The position numbers and the translations under genes were made by a program. 39,598 nt of DNA from positions 1 to 39,598 of the forward strand of contig CAJXRU010000026.1 in assembly GCA_913060565.1 (NCBI GenBank). Reading direction: 5' to 3'. Positions 30,879 to 39,340 of the stretch are shown piece after piece (the first letter of the stretch is position 1; each line of letters starts with the position of its first letter). This DNA is from an uncultured Gammaproteobacteria bacterium (GTDB lineage Bacteria > Pseudomonadota > Gammaproteobacteria > Enterobacterales > Psychrobiaceae). The notes under the pieces were generated by a model, which made no database searches, was not told the DNA's origin, and saw nothing but the letters and a program-made list of their open reading frames with translations.

Positions 30879-33224
30879 ATGTCGTCAAATGTTATTCACT
30901 CGCCAACGTCGGTCGAGCAAATCGTTCAGCTTGCAAAAACACATTATGGATTAGAGGTTAATGTCAAACCGCTGCCTGGTTATATTGATCTCAACTACCA
31001 ATTAACCGACGCCAATGGCTTGCGCTTTATTCTTAAGATTGCCAATGCCCAAGAGCCATTGGCCGAACTTGCGATGCAAAATCAGCTGATGACATTTTTA
31101 ACAACGACCACCGACAATACCACTAACACATTTGATTGTCCGTTGCCGATAAAAAGCCGCAACGGTGACGATATTGTCACACTGGCAGATAAAAATAAGC
31201 GTCCTCGTTATATGCGTTTACTCAGTTATATCGATGGCGTTTTTTATGCGAATCATCAGCATATTACTGACAAACATCTGACTCAGTTAGGCACAATGAC
31301 GGCCAAACTAACACTCGCGACTAGCGCATTTTCAAATACAAATGCAAAGCGCTACCTTGACTGGGATCTCAAACAATCGCCTAATGTAATCGATAATAAA
31401 ATAGCCTTTATTAACGATGATAAACAGCAACAAAAAATTGCCAACATTCGTCAAATGCTAGCGACGCAATTAATGCCATTTTCTGATGAGTTACCACATG
31501 GCGTGATCCACAACGACATCAACGATTACAATCTATTGCTCGATGGTGATGATGAACACGCTAACATCACTGGACTAATTGACTTTGGCGACATGGTGCA
31601 CAGCTATCAAGTTAATGACTTGGCAATAGCGTGTGCTTACGCATTACTCGGCAGAGAAAATCCATTGGATGTCATCAAGAAAATCGTCGCTGCTTATCAT
31701 CAAACCAGTGCGCTTACGCCAACAGAATTGTGGGTACTGTTTCCATTAATTTGTGCCAGACTGGCCACCAGCGTATGTAATTCAGCGCAGGCAGTCTTAG
31801 ATGAACCAGACAACGACTACCTCTTGGTTTCAGCACAACCAGCATGGCAAGCCATTGATAAACTATTGGCCTTTGATGCACCCACTGTCGGTTTTGAATT
31901 ACAACGGCTGTGTAACATCACGCCACAAGCCTCACCACGCCATCAAGAAATCCTTGCGCAGCGCAAAGAACATCTATTTCAAACATTGAGTATTTCTTAT
32001 CAAGATCCGCTGTTAATAGAGCGTGGACAAGCACAATACCTACTCGATGAAAACAACATCGCCTACCTCGATATGGTCAATAACGTATGCCATGTTGGTC
32101 ACTGCCACCCAAAGGTTGTTAGCGCAGGCCAACAACAAATGGCTAAGCTCAATACCAACACCCGTTATTTACATCAAAACCTCGTCAATTATTCAAAAGC
32201 GTTACTCGACACCCTTCCCAAAGAGCTGTCTGTCGTGATGTTTGTTAATTCAGGTAGTGAAGCCAATGAACTGGCAATGCGGCTCATGGAATGTGCCACC
32301 CAATCACAAGAATTAATCGTGGTTGATGGCGCTTATCATGGCAATACCAATAAAGCGATAGAAATAAGCCCGTATAAATTTAATGGCCCCGGCGGCGATG
32401 GGCCCAAAGAACATATTCATATTGTGCCGATGCCCGATCCTTATCGCGGCCAGCACACTGGCATGACAGAACAAACTGGCAACGCCTATGGTAAATATGC
32501 TGTGCAGAAAATTAACCAACTACGCGCTCAAGGTAAACAACTTGGCGGCTTTATTTGTGAGTCGTTACAAGGGGTTGGCGGCAATATTATTATGCCGCCA
32601 GGTTATTTGAAATCAGTCTATCAAGCCGTCAAAGCCGCAGGAGGCTTGTGTATTGCCGATGAAGTACAAGTAGGCTTTGGCCGTGTAGGACATCATTGGT
32701 GGGGATTTGAAACACAAGATGTTGTGCCTGACATTATTACCTTAGGAAAACCCATTGGTAATGGCCACCCACTTGGCGCTGTCGTCACAACACAAGCGGT
32801 TGCCGATGCTTTTGTTACAGGCATGGAGTATTTTAATACCTTTGGCGGTAATCCTGTTTCCTGTGCCATCGGCCATGCTGTCCTTAACACGATTATCGAA
32901 GAAGACTTACGCAGCAATGCCGCAACTACTGGCGATTACTTCATACAGCAGCTTACCGAGCTGGCGGCAACACAACCTCTGATTGGTGACGTGCGCGGCT
33001 TAGGCCTGTTCATTGGGGTAGAACTTATACTTGATGACGCTCTAACACCAGCAACATCAATTGCTAAAAATCTTTGTGAGCAATTAAAAGCGCAACATAT
33101 ATTGCTCAGCCTTGATGGCCCACACAACAACGTATTAAAAATAAAACCGCCAATCGTCTTTAATCAGCGCAACGTCGACTATTTCATCGCGCAGCTTAGT
33201 CAATTACTCGCGGCGGTAAAATAA
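30879..33224 (+). CDS. Hydroxylysine kinase - phosphohydroxylysine phospho-lyase fusion (predicted)
   Basis: Two enzymes in one 781-residue chain. Residues 1 to about 340 are an APH-fold kinase that resembles human HYKK along its length. Shared parts include GYIDLNYQLTDANGLRFILKI, the catalytic loop HGVIHNDINDYNLLL, the metal motif GLIDFGDMVHSY and the distinctive DNDYLLVSAQPAWQAIDKLL. Residues about 365-781 are a class-III PLP aminotransferase fold with FVNSGSEANELAMRL, CIADEVQVGFGRVG-type Asp, and PLP Lys624 (LGKPIGNG). Human AGXT2L2/PHYKPL of this fold breaks 5-phosphohydroxylysine into ammonia, phosphate and 2-aminoadipate semialdehyde. The divergent saccharopine genes make the same semialdehyde, which favours hydroxylysine over ethanolamine. 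Its stop overlaps the NhaC-type gene by one base. RBS AAAGG precedes the ATG. Confidence 0.82.
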   Translation: MSSNVIHSPTSVEQIVQLAKTHYGLEVNVKPLPGYIDLNYQLTDANGLRFILKIANAQEPLAELAMQNQLMTFLTTTTDNTTNTFDCPLPIKSRNGDDIVTLADKNKRPRYMRLLSYIDGVFYANHQHITDKHLTQLGTMTAKLTLATSAFSNTNAKRYLDWDLKQSPNVIDNKIAFINDDKQQQKIANIRQMLATQLMPFSDELPHGVIHNDINDYNLLLDGDDEHANITGLIDFGDMVHSYQVNDLAIACAYALLGRENPLDVIKKIVAAYHQTSALTPTELWVLFPLICARLATSVCNSAQAVLDEPDNDYLLVSAQPAWQAIDKLLAFDAPTVGFELQRLCNITPQASPRHQEILAQRKEHLFQTLSISYQDPLLIERGQAQYLLDENNIAYLDMVNNVCHVGHCHPKVVSAGQQQMAKLNTNTRYLHQNLVNYSKALLDTLPKELSVVMFVNSGSEANELAMRLMECATQSQELIVVDGAYHGNTNKAIEISPYKFNGPGGDGPKEHIHIVPMPDPYRGQHTGMTEQTGNAYGKYAVQKINQLRAQGKQLGGFICESLQGVGGNIIMPPGYLKSVYQAVKAAGGLCIADEVQVGFGRVGHHWWGFETQDVVPDIITLGKPIGNGHPLGAVVTTQAVADAFVTGMEYFNTFGGNPVSCAIGHAVLNTIIEEDLRSNAATTGDYFIQQLTELAATQPLIGDVRGLGLFIGVELILDDALTPATSIAKNLCEQLKAQHILLSLDGPHNNVLKIKPPIVFNQRNVDYFIAQLSQLLAAVK

Positions 33225-34675
33225 TGCATAACACGCCAAAATCAGCCAGCATGCTAGATGCACTAACGCCAATTGTCGCACTAGTACTCATGTTAAGTGC
33301 CTCTGTGTATTTATTTTCATCAGACAGTTCATCAGGCGCCAACCAAATTGCCCTGATATTGGCGGCCTGTATTGCGCTGGCGATAAGTTTTAAAAATGGC
33401 CACCGCTGGCCAGCCTTGGAGCAAGGTATCACCAATAGTATTGCGTCGGCATCAGGTGCCTTCTTGATCTTATTTGCCGTTGGCGCATTAATTGGCACTT
33501 GGTTGTTAAGCGGCACCGTGCCAACGATGATTTATTACGGCATGAAACTACTAAGCCCTCAATATTTTTATGTGGCTAGTTGCTTGCTATGCGCCGTCGT
33601 TGCTTTGAGCATTGGCAGTTCATGGACAGTCGCCGGCACCTTAGGCATCGCCTTAATCGGTATTGCCGGCGTGCTAAATCTCAGCCTAGAAATAACCGCT
33701 GGCGCTATTATTAGTGGTGCGTATTTTGGTGACAAAATGTCACCACTATCTGATACAACCAACTTAGCACCAGCAGTGGCAGGCACTGATATCTTTAAAC
33801 ACATCAAGCATATGTTATGGACAACCACGCCGAGCATTTTGATTGCACTAACAATTTTTTTAATTATTGGATTAAACCAACACATTAGTACCACTAGTCT
33901 CGGCATAGATGACACGCTCACAAGGTTAGAGTCCAACTATCACGTTGGTTTGCATTTACTCTTTCCACTCGTTGTTGTTCTAATATTGGCCTACTGCAAA
34001 GTACCCGCCTTTCCAACCATTATCCTTGGCACAATCGCTGGCGCAATTTGCGCGCTAATATTTCAATTTGATGCGATAGTCAAAGGCGTGAATGACGCCA
34101 GCCTCGCCAGCAGCGTTGCCGCAATTAAAGGATTGTGGATAGCGATGTTTAATGGCTATGTTGCAGACACCGGCAATGGTAATCTTGACTCACTACTGAG
34201 TCGCGGCGGCATGAGTAGTATCTTAAACACCATATGGCTGATTATGTGCGCGATGGCATTTGGCGGCATCATGGAAGTCAGTGGCATGTTAAAACGCTTA
34301 CTTACTGCGATACTGTCCTTAGTTAATGGCGCTACCAGCTTAGTGTTAACCACGCTAGCCACCTGTATTGGCACCAACATCATTACCTCAGATCAATACA
34401 TTGCCATCGTCTTACCTGGCCGTATGTTAAAGCTTGAATATGAAAAATATAATCTAGATACAGTCAACCTGAGCCGCGCAATTGAAGACTCAGCCACAAT
34501 AACCAGCCCGCTCATTCCATGGAATACCTGTGGTGCATACATGGCAGGCGCACTGGGTGTCGCCACCTTTGCCTACTTGCCCTATGCGTTTTTTAATCTG
34601 ATATGTCCATTAGTTAGCGCAGCGTATGCCATAAAGCAATTTAAAATGATGCCATTGGCCCCGCAACCAGCATAA
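33224..34675 (+). CDS. NhaC-family Na+/H+ antiporter-like transporter
   Basis: A 483-residue polytopic inner-membrane protein with about eleven to twelve hydrophobic segments. NhaC-family marks include a conserved GSSWTVAGTLGIALIGIA, SGAYFGDKMSPLSDTTNLAPAVAG, a second-half GYVADTGNGNLDSLLSRGGMSS and EDSATITSPLIPWNTCGAYMAG. Family members exchange sodium for protons or for small organic acids and amino acids. The ATG overlaps the stop of the kinase-aminotransferase fusion (TAATG), so the two are translationally coupled. That suggests uptake of the substrate or maintenance of the sodium gradient for it; the first is my preferred reading but is inference. It is convergent with the GST gene, only 11 bases away. 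Confidence 0.88.
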   Translation: MHNTPKSASMLDALTPIVALVLMLSASVYLFSSDSSSGANQIALILAACIALAISFKNGHRWPALEQGITNSIASASGAFLILFAVGALIGTWLLSGTVPTMIYYGMKLLSPQYFYVASCLLCAVVALSIGSSWTVAGTLGIALIGIAGVLNLSLEITAGAIISGAYFGDKMSPLSDTTNLAPAVAGTDIFKHIKHMLWTTTPSILIALTIFLIIGLNQHISTTSLGIDDTLTRLESNYHVGLHLLFPLVVVLILAYCKVPAFPTIILGTIAGAICALIFQFDAIVKGVNDASLASSVAAIKGLWIAMFNGYVADTGNGNLDSLLSRGGMSSILNTIWLIMCAMAFGGIMEVSGMLKRLLTAILSLVNGATSLVLTTLATCIGTNIITSDQYIAIVLPGRMLKLEYEKYNLDTVNLSRAIEDSATITSPLIPWNTCGAYMAGALGVATFAYLPYAFFNLICPLVSAAYAIKQFKMMPLAPQPA

Positions 34676-34686
34676 CTTATCGATGT

Positions 34687-35325
34687 TTACAGATATTCAT
34701 CGAGGCTGAGCCCTTCTTTTTTACACACGGTTTTAACTGCCTGATGGGTAGCTAGCTTTTTGAGATGCTTGCCCAAGTGCTCAAAGGCCAGTGGCGGCGT
34801 GGTAACCTCATCGCCCCAAACGCACAACATGAATAGATAAAAGTCACAGGCTGATAACTCCTCGCCAATTAAATATTCTCTGTGCGCCAACGTAGAATCT
34901 AATAAAGCAAAAGACTCAACGATTAACAAATCTTGTGCGGCTACTATCGCGTCACAATGAGCCAGCTCTATAGTCTGTCGTTGCGGATAAAAATAGGCCA
35001 TCAATTGCGATTGCAATGTGTTAGTTAAATACATCATCCATTGGAAAAATTCAGGACGAGCTTCCTCATCAAGTTTCGGAATGAGCTTACACTCAGGATG
35101 GTTTTCTGCCAATTGAATACAAATAGCTGCACTTTCAAACTGCGCTTTTCCATTAGTCACTAATGTAGGAATGCGCCCAGCCGGGTTGAGTGACAAATAC
35201 TCTGCTGATTTATGAGAATTTTGCTTGCGATCAACTAACACCAACTCATAGTCTGCATTAATTGCTTCTAACAAAAAGTGCGGAGCCATACTGGCATTTA
35301 ACGGGTAGTAATATAATTGGTACAT
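34687..35325 (-). CDS. Glutathione S-transferase family protein
   Basis: A soluble GST of about 212 residues. The N-terminal thioredoxin-like domain has YQLYYYPLNASMAPHFLLEAI, the cis-Pro region NPAGRIPTLV and the glutathione-binding FESAAICIQLAE. The C-terminal half is all helical (EFFQWMMYLTN-type start, GEELSACDFYLFMLCVW). It conjugates or reduces using glutathione; the substrate is unknown. Several in-frame ATGs exist. ATG 35325 is chosen because GGAA lies 6 bases upstream and the conserved domain starts right there; starts at 35331 or 35373 would add unrelated residues. It follows the DUF3581-like gene across a terminator and is convergent with the NhaC-type gene. Confidence 0.88.
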   Translation of the reverse strand: MYQLYYYPLNASMAPHFLLEAINADYELVLVDRKQNSHKSAEYLSLNPAGRIPTLVTNGKAQFESAAICIQLAENHPECKLIPKLDEEARPEFFQWMMYLTNTLQSQLMAYFYPQRQTIELAHCDAIVAAQDLLIVESFALLDSTLAHREYLIGEELSACDFYLFMLCVWGDEVTTPPLAFEHLGKHLKKLATHQAVKTVCKKEGLSLDEYL

Positions 35326-35344
35326 CGTCATTCCAAAATTTAAG

Positions 35345-35371
35345 CAAAAAAAAGAGCAACCTAAGCTGCTC
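35345..35371 (-). terminator. Intrinsic terminator after the DUF3581-like gene
   Basis: A short stem GAGCA (35354-35358) / TGCTC (35367-35371), extended by an inner C-G pair, is followed on the - strand by eight U (35353-35346). It lies 12 bases after the stop at 35383 and close to the GST start. Confidence 0.65.
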
Positions 35372-35382
35372 AATTGTAAGTG

Positions 35383-36093
35383 TTATGCGAAGTAGGCCTT
35401 CTTTCGCTCGTCGTAATCGGCGACCACGGCGTTAATGACTTCGGCATCAAATTCTCGAAGACCGCTTAGTGCCATTAGCTTTTCACCGTGGCCAACAACT
35501 TCATCGCCAACTTTAAAGCAAAACTGCAAGGTTGCGCGGCCTCGTTTGCCATTCACTTCTAGTGACGTGTTAGTAATTTCAAGCGTTGGATTAGTGAAAT
35601 CTAAACGCAATAAGTCAATGGACATGTTTTCGTAAATCACCAATGGACGTGCAGGATTGATCATCGCATTTTCTTTTTCCATCAGAGGGACCAATACGTG
35701 TGGAAAAGTGTGGCCAGAAAACTCAACATAACGTTGTGCTAATGATGCCGCAAGTTCTTGATTATCAGTTGATTCACCTTCGCGATTAATCGACATGTAC
35801 TCTTTTTCATTGCCATCGATCACTTTAATATCAGCAGATTCCTGACAAGAAAAATCAAGTTCAATACCATCTGATACCATGCCCGAAAATGTAAATTGCA
35901 TTTTCTTGCTTACACCTAGCTTTGACAACGCGATTGAGAAAAGTAGATCGCCTGGTACACAAAACTTCTTGGTTTGTATATCGTGCAAAGGATTAAAATC
36001 GCCAGCGATGTCTTTGGCAAATTTACTGGCTTGCTCACGTGAAAAAGAAAACGACGAAGACTCGTCTTGGTTAAAGTATTGACTGATATTCAT
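35383..36093 (-). CDS. DUF3581-like protein, probable hot-dog fold
   Basis: A 236-residue soluble protein that I associate with the DUF3581 family of marine gammaproteobacteria, usually found near cysS (from memory, not searched). The N-terminal FSFSREQASKFAKDIAGDFNPLHD resembles the MaoC/hot-dog dehydratase motif in which Asp and His act on acyl-thioesters (DFNPLHD). The next segment, KKFCVPGDLLFSIALSKLG, continues that pattern. The second half repeats beta-rich stretches (LEITNTSLEVNGKRGRATLQFCFKVGDEVVGHGEKLM), consistent with a double hot-dog. Catalytic function is unproven. It starts after the cysS terminator and is followed by its own terminator, so it is probably a single-gene transcript. 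Confidence 0.78.
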   Translation of the reverse strand: MNISQYFNQDESSSFSFSREQASKFAKDIAGDFNPLHDIQTKKFCVPGDLLFSIALSKLGVSKKMQFTFSGMVSDGIELDFSCQESADIKVIDGNEKEYMSINREGESTDNQELAASLAQRYVEFSGHTFPHVLVPLMEKENAMINPARPLVIYENMSIDLLRLDFTNPTLEITNTSLEVNGKRGRATLQFCFKVGDEVVGHGEKLMALSGLREFDAEVINAVVADYDERKKAYFA

Positions 36094-36186
36094 ATCTGAT
36101 TAGTGGCCGTAATAAACAATAAAACAAGCCTCGCCTTGCGCGCTAATTGCTAAAACCAAATGGGTTGAACAGACAATCAAAGGGGC

Positions 36187-36228
36187 AAAAAAAGAGGCAC
36201 TAGATTCCATTACTGGAAATGTGCCTCT
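36187..36228 (-). terminator. Intrinsic terminator after cysS
   Basis: An 8-bp outer stem AGAGGCAC (36193-36200) / GTGCCTCT (36221-36228) with an inner TTCC/GGAA stem precedes, on the - strand, a run of U (36193-36187). It begins 26 bases after the cysS stop at 36254. Confidence 0.85.
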
Positions 36229-36253
36229 ATTTTAACGTATTAAGGTGGGTAGT

Positions 36254-37630
36254 TTATACACGGCGCCAACTGGTAACACCAGCGCTGTCTTCAAGTACGA
36301 TACCCATCGCCGTTAGCTCATCACGAGCAGCATCAGCTGCCGCCCAATCTTTGCTAGCACGCGCATCGTTACGCTTAACAATCAGCGCGTCGATAACCGC
36401 TGACTCATCATCATTATCACCTTGCAGAAACGCAATAGGATCAGACTGCAACACACCTAACACACTACCAAGCTCAATTAAGATTGCAGCAAGTTCACTT
36501 GCTTTCTCACCGTCTGTATCTTTAACGCGGTTAATCTCTTTAGCCAACTCAAACAATACAGGCAAGGCTTCTGGCGTATTAAAATCATCATCCATTGCTG
36601 TTTTAAAACGAGCTACATAGTCGTTGTCCAAACATACATTCGACGCTGGCGTAACTCCGCGTAGTGACGTATATAAACGCTCTAAAGCACTACGACCTTG
36701 ATGCAAGTTGTCTTCAGAGTAATTTAACTGACTGCGGTAATGACCATTTAACAAGAAGAAACGAATAGTCTCAGCATCAAATACTTTAAGCACATCTTCA
36801 ATGGTAAAGAAGTTGCCTAATGATTTAGACATCTTTTCTTTATCAACTTGCACCATACCTGAATGCATCCACGTATTTACATAATTGGTACCATGAGCAC
36901 AACAAGACTGAGCCACTTCATTTTCATGATGTGGGAAGGTTAAATCACTACCGCCACCGTGAATATCAAATGTTTCGCCCAGATGTTTTGCATTCATTGC
37001 CGAACATTCGATATGCCAGCCAGGACGACCTTCGCCCCATGGCGACTGCCAACTCGGCTCACCCGGTTTTGCTTTTTTCCATAACACGAAATCCATGCCG
37101 TTACGTTTGTCTTGCACAACATCAACGCGTGCGCCTAACTGCAATGCATCTAAATCTTGGCGACTTAATTTTCCGTAATCTTCATAACTTGGGACTGAAA
37201 ATAAAACATCGCCGTTATCTGCAACATATGCGTGCTCTTTAGCGACAAGCTTTTCGATGATCTCAATGATTTCGGTAATATGTGTCGACACCTTTGGCTC
37301 AACATCAGGTTCAACCATGTTTAATGACTTAAAGTTACCGTGCATGATATCAATGAAACGCTCGGTTAATTCAATAAAAGATTCACCGTTTTCATTGGCG
37401 CGAGCAATTATTTTGTCATCAACATCGGTAATGTTACGAACATACTTAACTTCGTAGCCGCTAAAACGTAGATAACGAACAATCGTATCGAAGAACACAT
37501 AAGTACGGCCATGACCAATGTGACAATAGTCATAAGTGGTAACTCCACACACATACATGCCAACTTTACCGGGTACAATCGGTTTAAATACATCTTTTTG
37601 GCGGGTAAGTGTGTTGTAAATTGATAACAT
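36254..37630 (-). CDS. cysS: Cysteinyl-tRNA synthetase
   Basis: Charges tRNA-Cys with cysteine. This is a class-I synthetase of 458 residues, close to E. coli CysS. It starts [18 protein letters not shown], has the zinc-binding [18 protein letters not shown] with the HIGH-type motif [13 protein letters not shown] and [11 protein letters not shown], and the KMSKS loop [15 protein letters not shown] 37630 is chosen by alignment with E. coli; the longer start at 37657 adds nine unrelated residues. It is followed by a strong terminator. It is divergent from ppiB, with lpxH after that, an arrangement conserved in many gammaproteobacteria. Confidence 0.98.
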   Translation of the reverse strand: MLSIYNTLTRQKDVFKPIVPGKVGMYVCGVTTYDYCHIGHGRTYVFFDTIVRYLRFSGYEVKYVRNITDVDDKIIARANENGESFIELTERFIDIMHGNFKSLNMVEPDVEPKVSTHITEIIEIIEKLVAKEHAYVADNGDVLFSVPSYEDYGKLSRQDLDALQLGARVDVVQDKRNGMDFVLWKKAKPGEPSWQSPWGEGRPGWHIECSAMNAKHLGETFDIHGGGSDLTFPHHENEVAQSCCAHGTNYVNTWMHSGMVQVDKEKMSKSLGNFFTIEDVLKVFDAETIRFFLLNGHYRSQLNYSEDNLHQGRSALERLYTSLRGVTPASNVCLDNDYVARFKTAMDDDFNTPEALPVLFELAKEINRVKDTDGEKASELAAILIELGSVLGVLQSDPIAFLQGDNDDESAVIDALIVKRNDARASKDWAAADAARDELTAMGIVLEDSAGVTSWRRV

Positions 37631-37800
37631 TGGGAGTTTTTTCCTTAAGCCTAACAATAAATAAAGAAGTGAGTTTATCAGGTGCGCTAAAACAGCTCAA
37701 CAGATTGCAGCGACGGCGCTTAAAGAATATGAAAAACATGCTCAATTTGGCAAAAAACCATCAATAGCTCGCAATTTAGTTCTAAATTACGGCCTTTGCT

Positions 37801-37828
37801 TTGCCATTACTACTAAACAAGGTAAAAT
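37801..37828 (+). promoter_or_regulatory. Predicted sigma-70 promoter of ppiB
   Basis: TTGCCA (37801-37806) and TAAAAT (37823-37828) are 16 bases apart; shifting the -35 by one base gives 17. Transcription would start near 37835, about 38 bases before the ATG at 37873. Confidence 0.6.
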
Positions 37829-37872
37829 CCGGTCAATTCAAATGTAACACAACTCACAAACAGGTTAATTTC

Positions 37873-38367
37873 ATGATCTTAATGACCACAAATTTCGGTG
37901 ATATCAAAATCGAAACTTACGCTGACAAAGCACCAAAAACAGTAGCTAACTTCGAAAAATACGTTAAAGAAGGTTTTTACGACGGTACAATCTTCCACCG
38001 CGTTATTGACGGTTTCATGGTCCAAGGCGGCGGCATGGAAAGCGGCATGTTAGAAAAAGACACAGTAACTTGTGTTGATAACGAAGCCAACAACGGTCTT
38101 AAAAACACCATGGGTACACTAGCAATGGCGCGTACTCAAGATCCTCATTCAGCAAGCTCACAGTTTTTCATTAACGTTAGCGACAACGGTTTCCTAGATT
38201 TCACTAGCGAATCAGTTCAAGGCTGGGGTTACTGTGTATTTGCTAAAGTTGTTGAAGGCATGGACATCGTTGATAAGATCAAAAAAGTAGAAACGGGCAA
38301 CCGTGGCTACCACCAAGATGTGCCACTAGATGAAGTGGTTATCGAAAAGGTAGTTATTAGCGAGTAA
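37873..38367 (+). CDS. ppiB: Peptidyl-prolyl cis-trans isomerase B (cyclophilin)
   Basis: A cytoplasmic cyclophilin that speeds proline isomerisation during folding. It is very similar in layout to E. coli Ppi[37 protein letters not shown] with the catalytic Arg, [48 protein letters not shown] and a C-terminal [14 protein letters not shown]. Length is 164 residues from ATG 37873. The long in-frame start at 37801 coincides with the promoter and is rejected. There is no signal peptide. A 13-bp hairpin follows, between it and lpxH. Confidence 0.97.
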   Translation: MILMTTNFGDIKIETYADKAPKTVANFEKYVKEGFYDGTIFHRVIDGFMVQGGGMESGMLEKDTVTCVDNEANNGLKNTMGTLAMARTQDPHSASSQFFINVSDNGFLDFTSESVQGWGYCVFAKVVEGMDIVDKIKKVETGNRGYHQDVPLDEVVIEKVVISE

Positions 38368-38385
38368 TTACACGCTAATCTATCT

Positions 38386-38415
38386 TATTGGCTTGAGTAA
38401 TAACTCAAGCCAATA
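38386..38415 (+). terminator. Hairpin between ppiB and lpxH
   Basis: A perfect 13-bp stem TATTGGCTTGAGT (38386-38398) / ACTCAAGCCAATA (38403-38415) with loop AATA begins 18 bases after the ppiB stop. A U-tract is lacking, and lpxH begins 37 bases later, so it may only dampen read-through. Confidence 0.6.
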
Positions 38416-38452
38416 GACATTATTAAGCTTTTTAAAAAGGTTACTCAACTTC

Positions 38453-39199
38453 ATGAGCAAAACGTTATTCATTGCTGACTTACACCTTCATCGCGATCGC
38501 AGCGATATCACCGACCTCTTCTGCCATTTCTTAGCAAATGATGCTGTTGGATGTGATGCCTTATATATTTTAGGCGACCTGTTTGAAGTGTGGTTTGGCG
38601 ACGACAACCCCTGCCCGATGATAAAACTCGTGAGTGAACGTCTTAAAGCGCTTAATGACACCGGCGTACCCATTTATTATATTCACGGCAATCGAGATTT
38701 CACGATTGGCAAACGCTATTGCAAACAAAGCGGCATGATTTTATTACCAGAAAGTAAAGTCATTGACCTGTACGGAACGCCTGCCTTAATTATGCATGGT
38801 GATAGCTTGTGTACACGCGATGTTGCCTATCAGAAATTTAGAAAGCGCAGTCGTAATCCAATCATCAAATTCTTACTGCTGTCATTGCCTTTTAAAACCC
38901 GTCAAAAGATTGCAGGCGATATTCGTAACAAATCAAAAGCATCTAACAAAAAGATTTCGTTAGAAATTATGGACGTTACACAAAGTGAAGTTGAAAAAGA
39001 CATGACAAACGCCGGCGTACAGCTATTGATTCATGGCCACACTCATCGTCCAGATCGCCATCACTTTGATTTAAACGGCGAACCTGCAGAGCGTATTGTG
39101 TTGGGTGATTGGTACGATCAAGGCTCATCATTAGTCGTCACCAAAGAGGGTATGTCGCTTGAAAATCAAGCCTTCATATCACCAAAGATTACTGGCTAA
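38453..39199 (+). CDS. lpxH: UDP-2,3-diacylglucosamine diphosphatase
   Basis: Fourth step of lipid A synthesis: hydrolyses UDP-2,3-diacylglucosamine to lipid X and UMP at the inner membrane. It is a calcineurin-like metallophosphoesterase of 248 residues with all metal motifs intact: Asp9-x-His11 in FIADLHLHRD, GDLFEVWFGDD, GNRDF, HGDSLC and HGHTHRP. The position after ppiB matches E. coli order. A good AAAAGG lies upstream of the ATG. A 141-base gap to bamE holds a sigma-E-like promoter. Confidence 0.97.
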   Translation: MSKTLFIADLHLHRDRSDITDLFCHFLANDAVGCDALYILGDLFEVWFGDDNPCPMIKLVSERLKALNDTGVPIYYIHGNRDFTIGKRYCKQSGMILLPESKVIDLYGTPALIMHGDSLCTRDVAYQKFRKRSRNPIIKFLLLSLPFKTRQKIAGDIRNKSKASNKKISLEIMDVTQSEVEKDMTNAGVQLLIHGHTHRPDRHHFDLNGEPAERIVLGDWYDQGSSLVVTKEGMSLENQAFISPKITG

Positions 39200-39278
39200 G
39201 AAAAACCACAAATCACTCGCTTAATGTGTCTATAAAGTAAGCACGTATTAACGAACAAAAATTTAATTTGGACATTGG

Positions 39279-39306
39279 GGAACCCCTTGGCTATTATGCC
39301 CTCCAA
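39279..39306 (+). promoter_or_regulatory. Candidate sigma-E promoter of bamE
   Basis: GGAACCC (39279-39285) and TCCAA (39302-39306) are 16 bases apart, close to the sigma-E pattern GGAACTT-N16-TCnAA. bamE is a known sigma-E regulon member in E. coli, which supports the reading. Confidence 0.45.
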
Positions 39307-39340
39307 GTTGTTTACTAACGAAGTTATTTATTGAGGAAAC

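Noticed and set aside
30879-31900. APH-like domain as an aminoglycoside-resistance enzyme
   Set aside because: It is fused to a class-III aminotransferase fold and its signature stretches match hydroxylysine kinase rather than drug phosphotransferases.
32313-33516. Minus-strand open frames opposite the aminotransferase and NhaC-type genes
   Set aside because: They are shadows of strongly supported + strand genes and have no domain signatures.
37801-37872. Longer ppiB starting at 37801
   Set aside because: The extra 24 residues coincide with the predicted promoter and are absent from known PpiB proteins.
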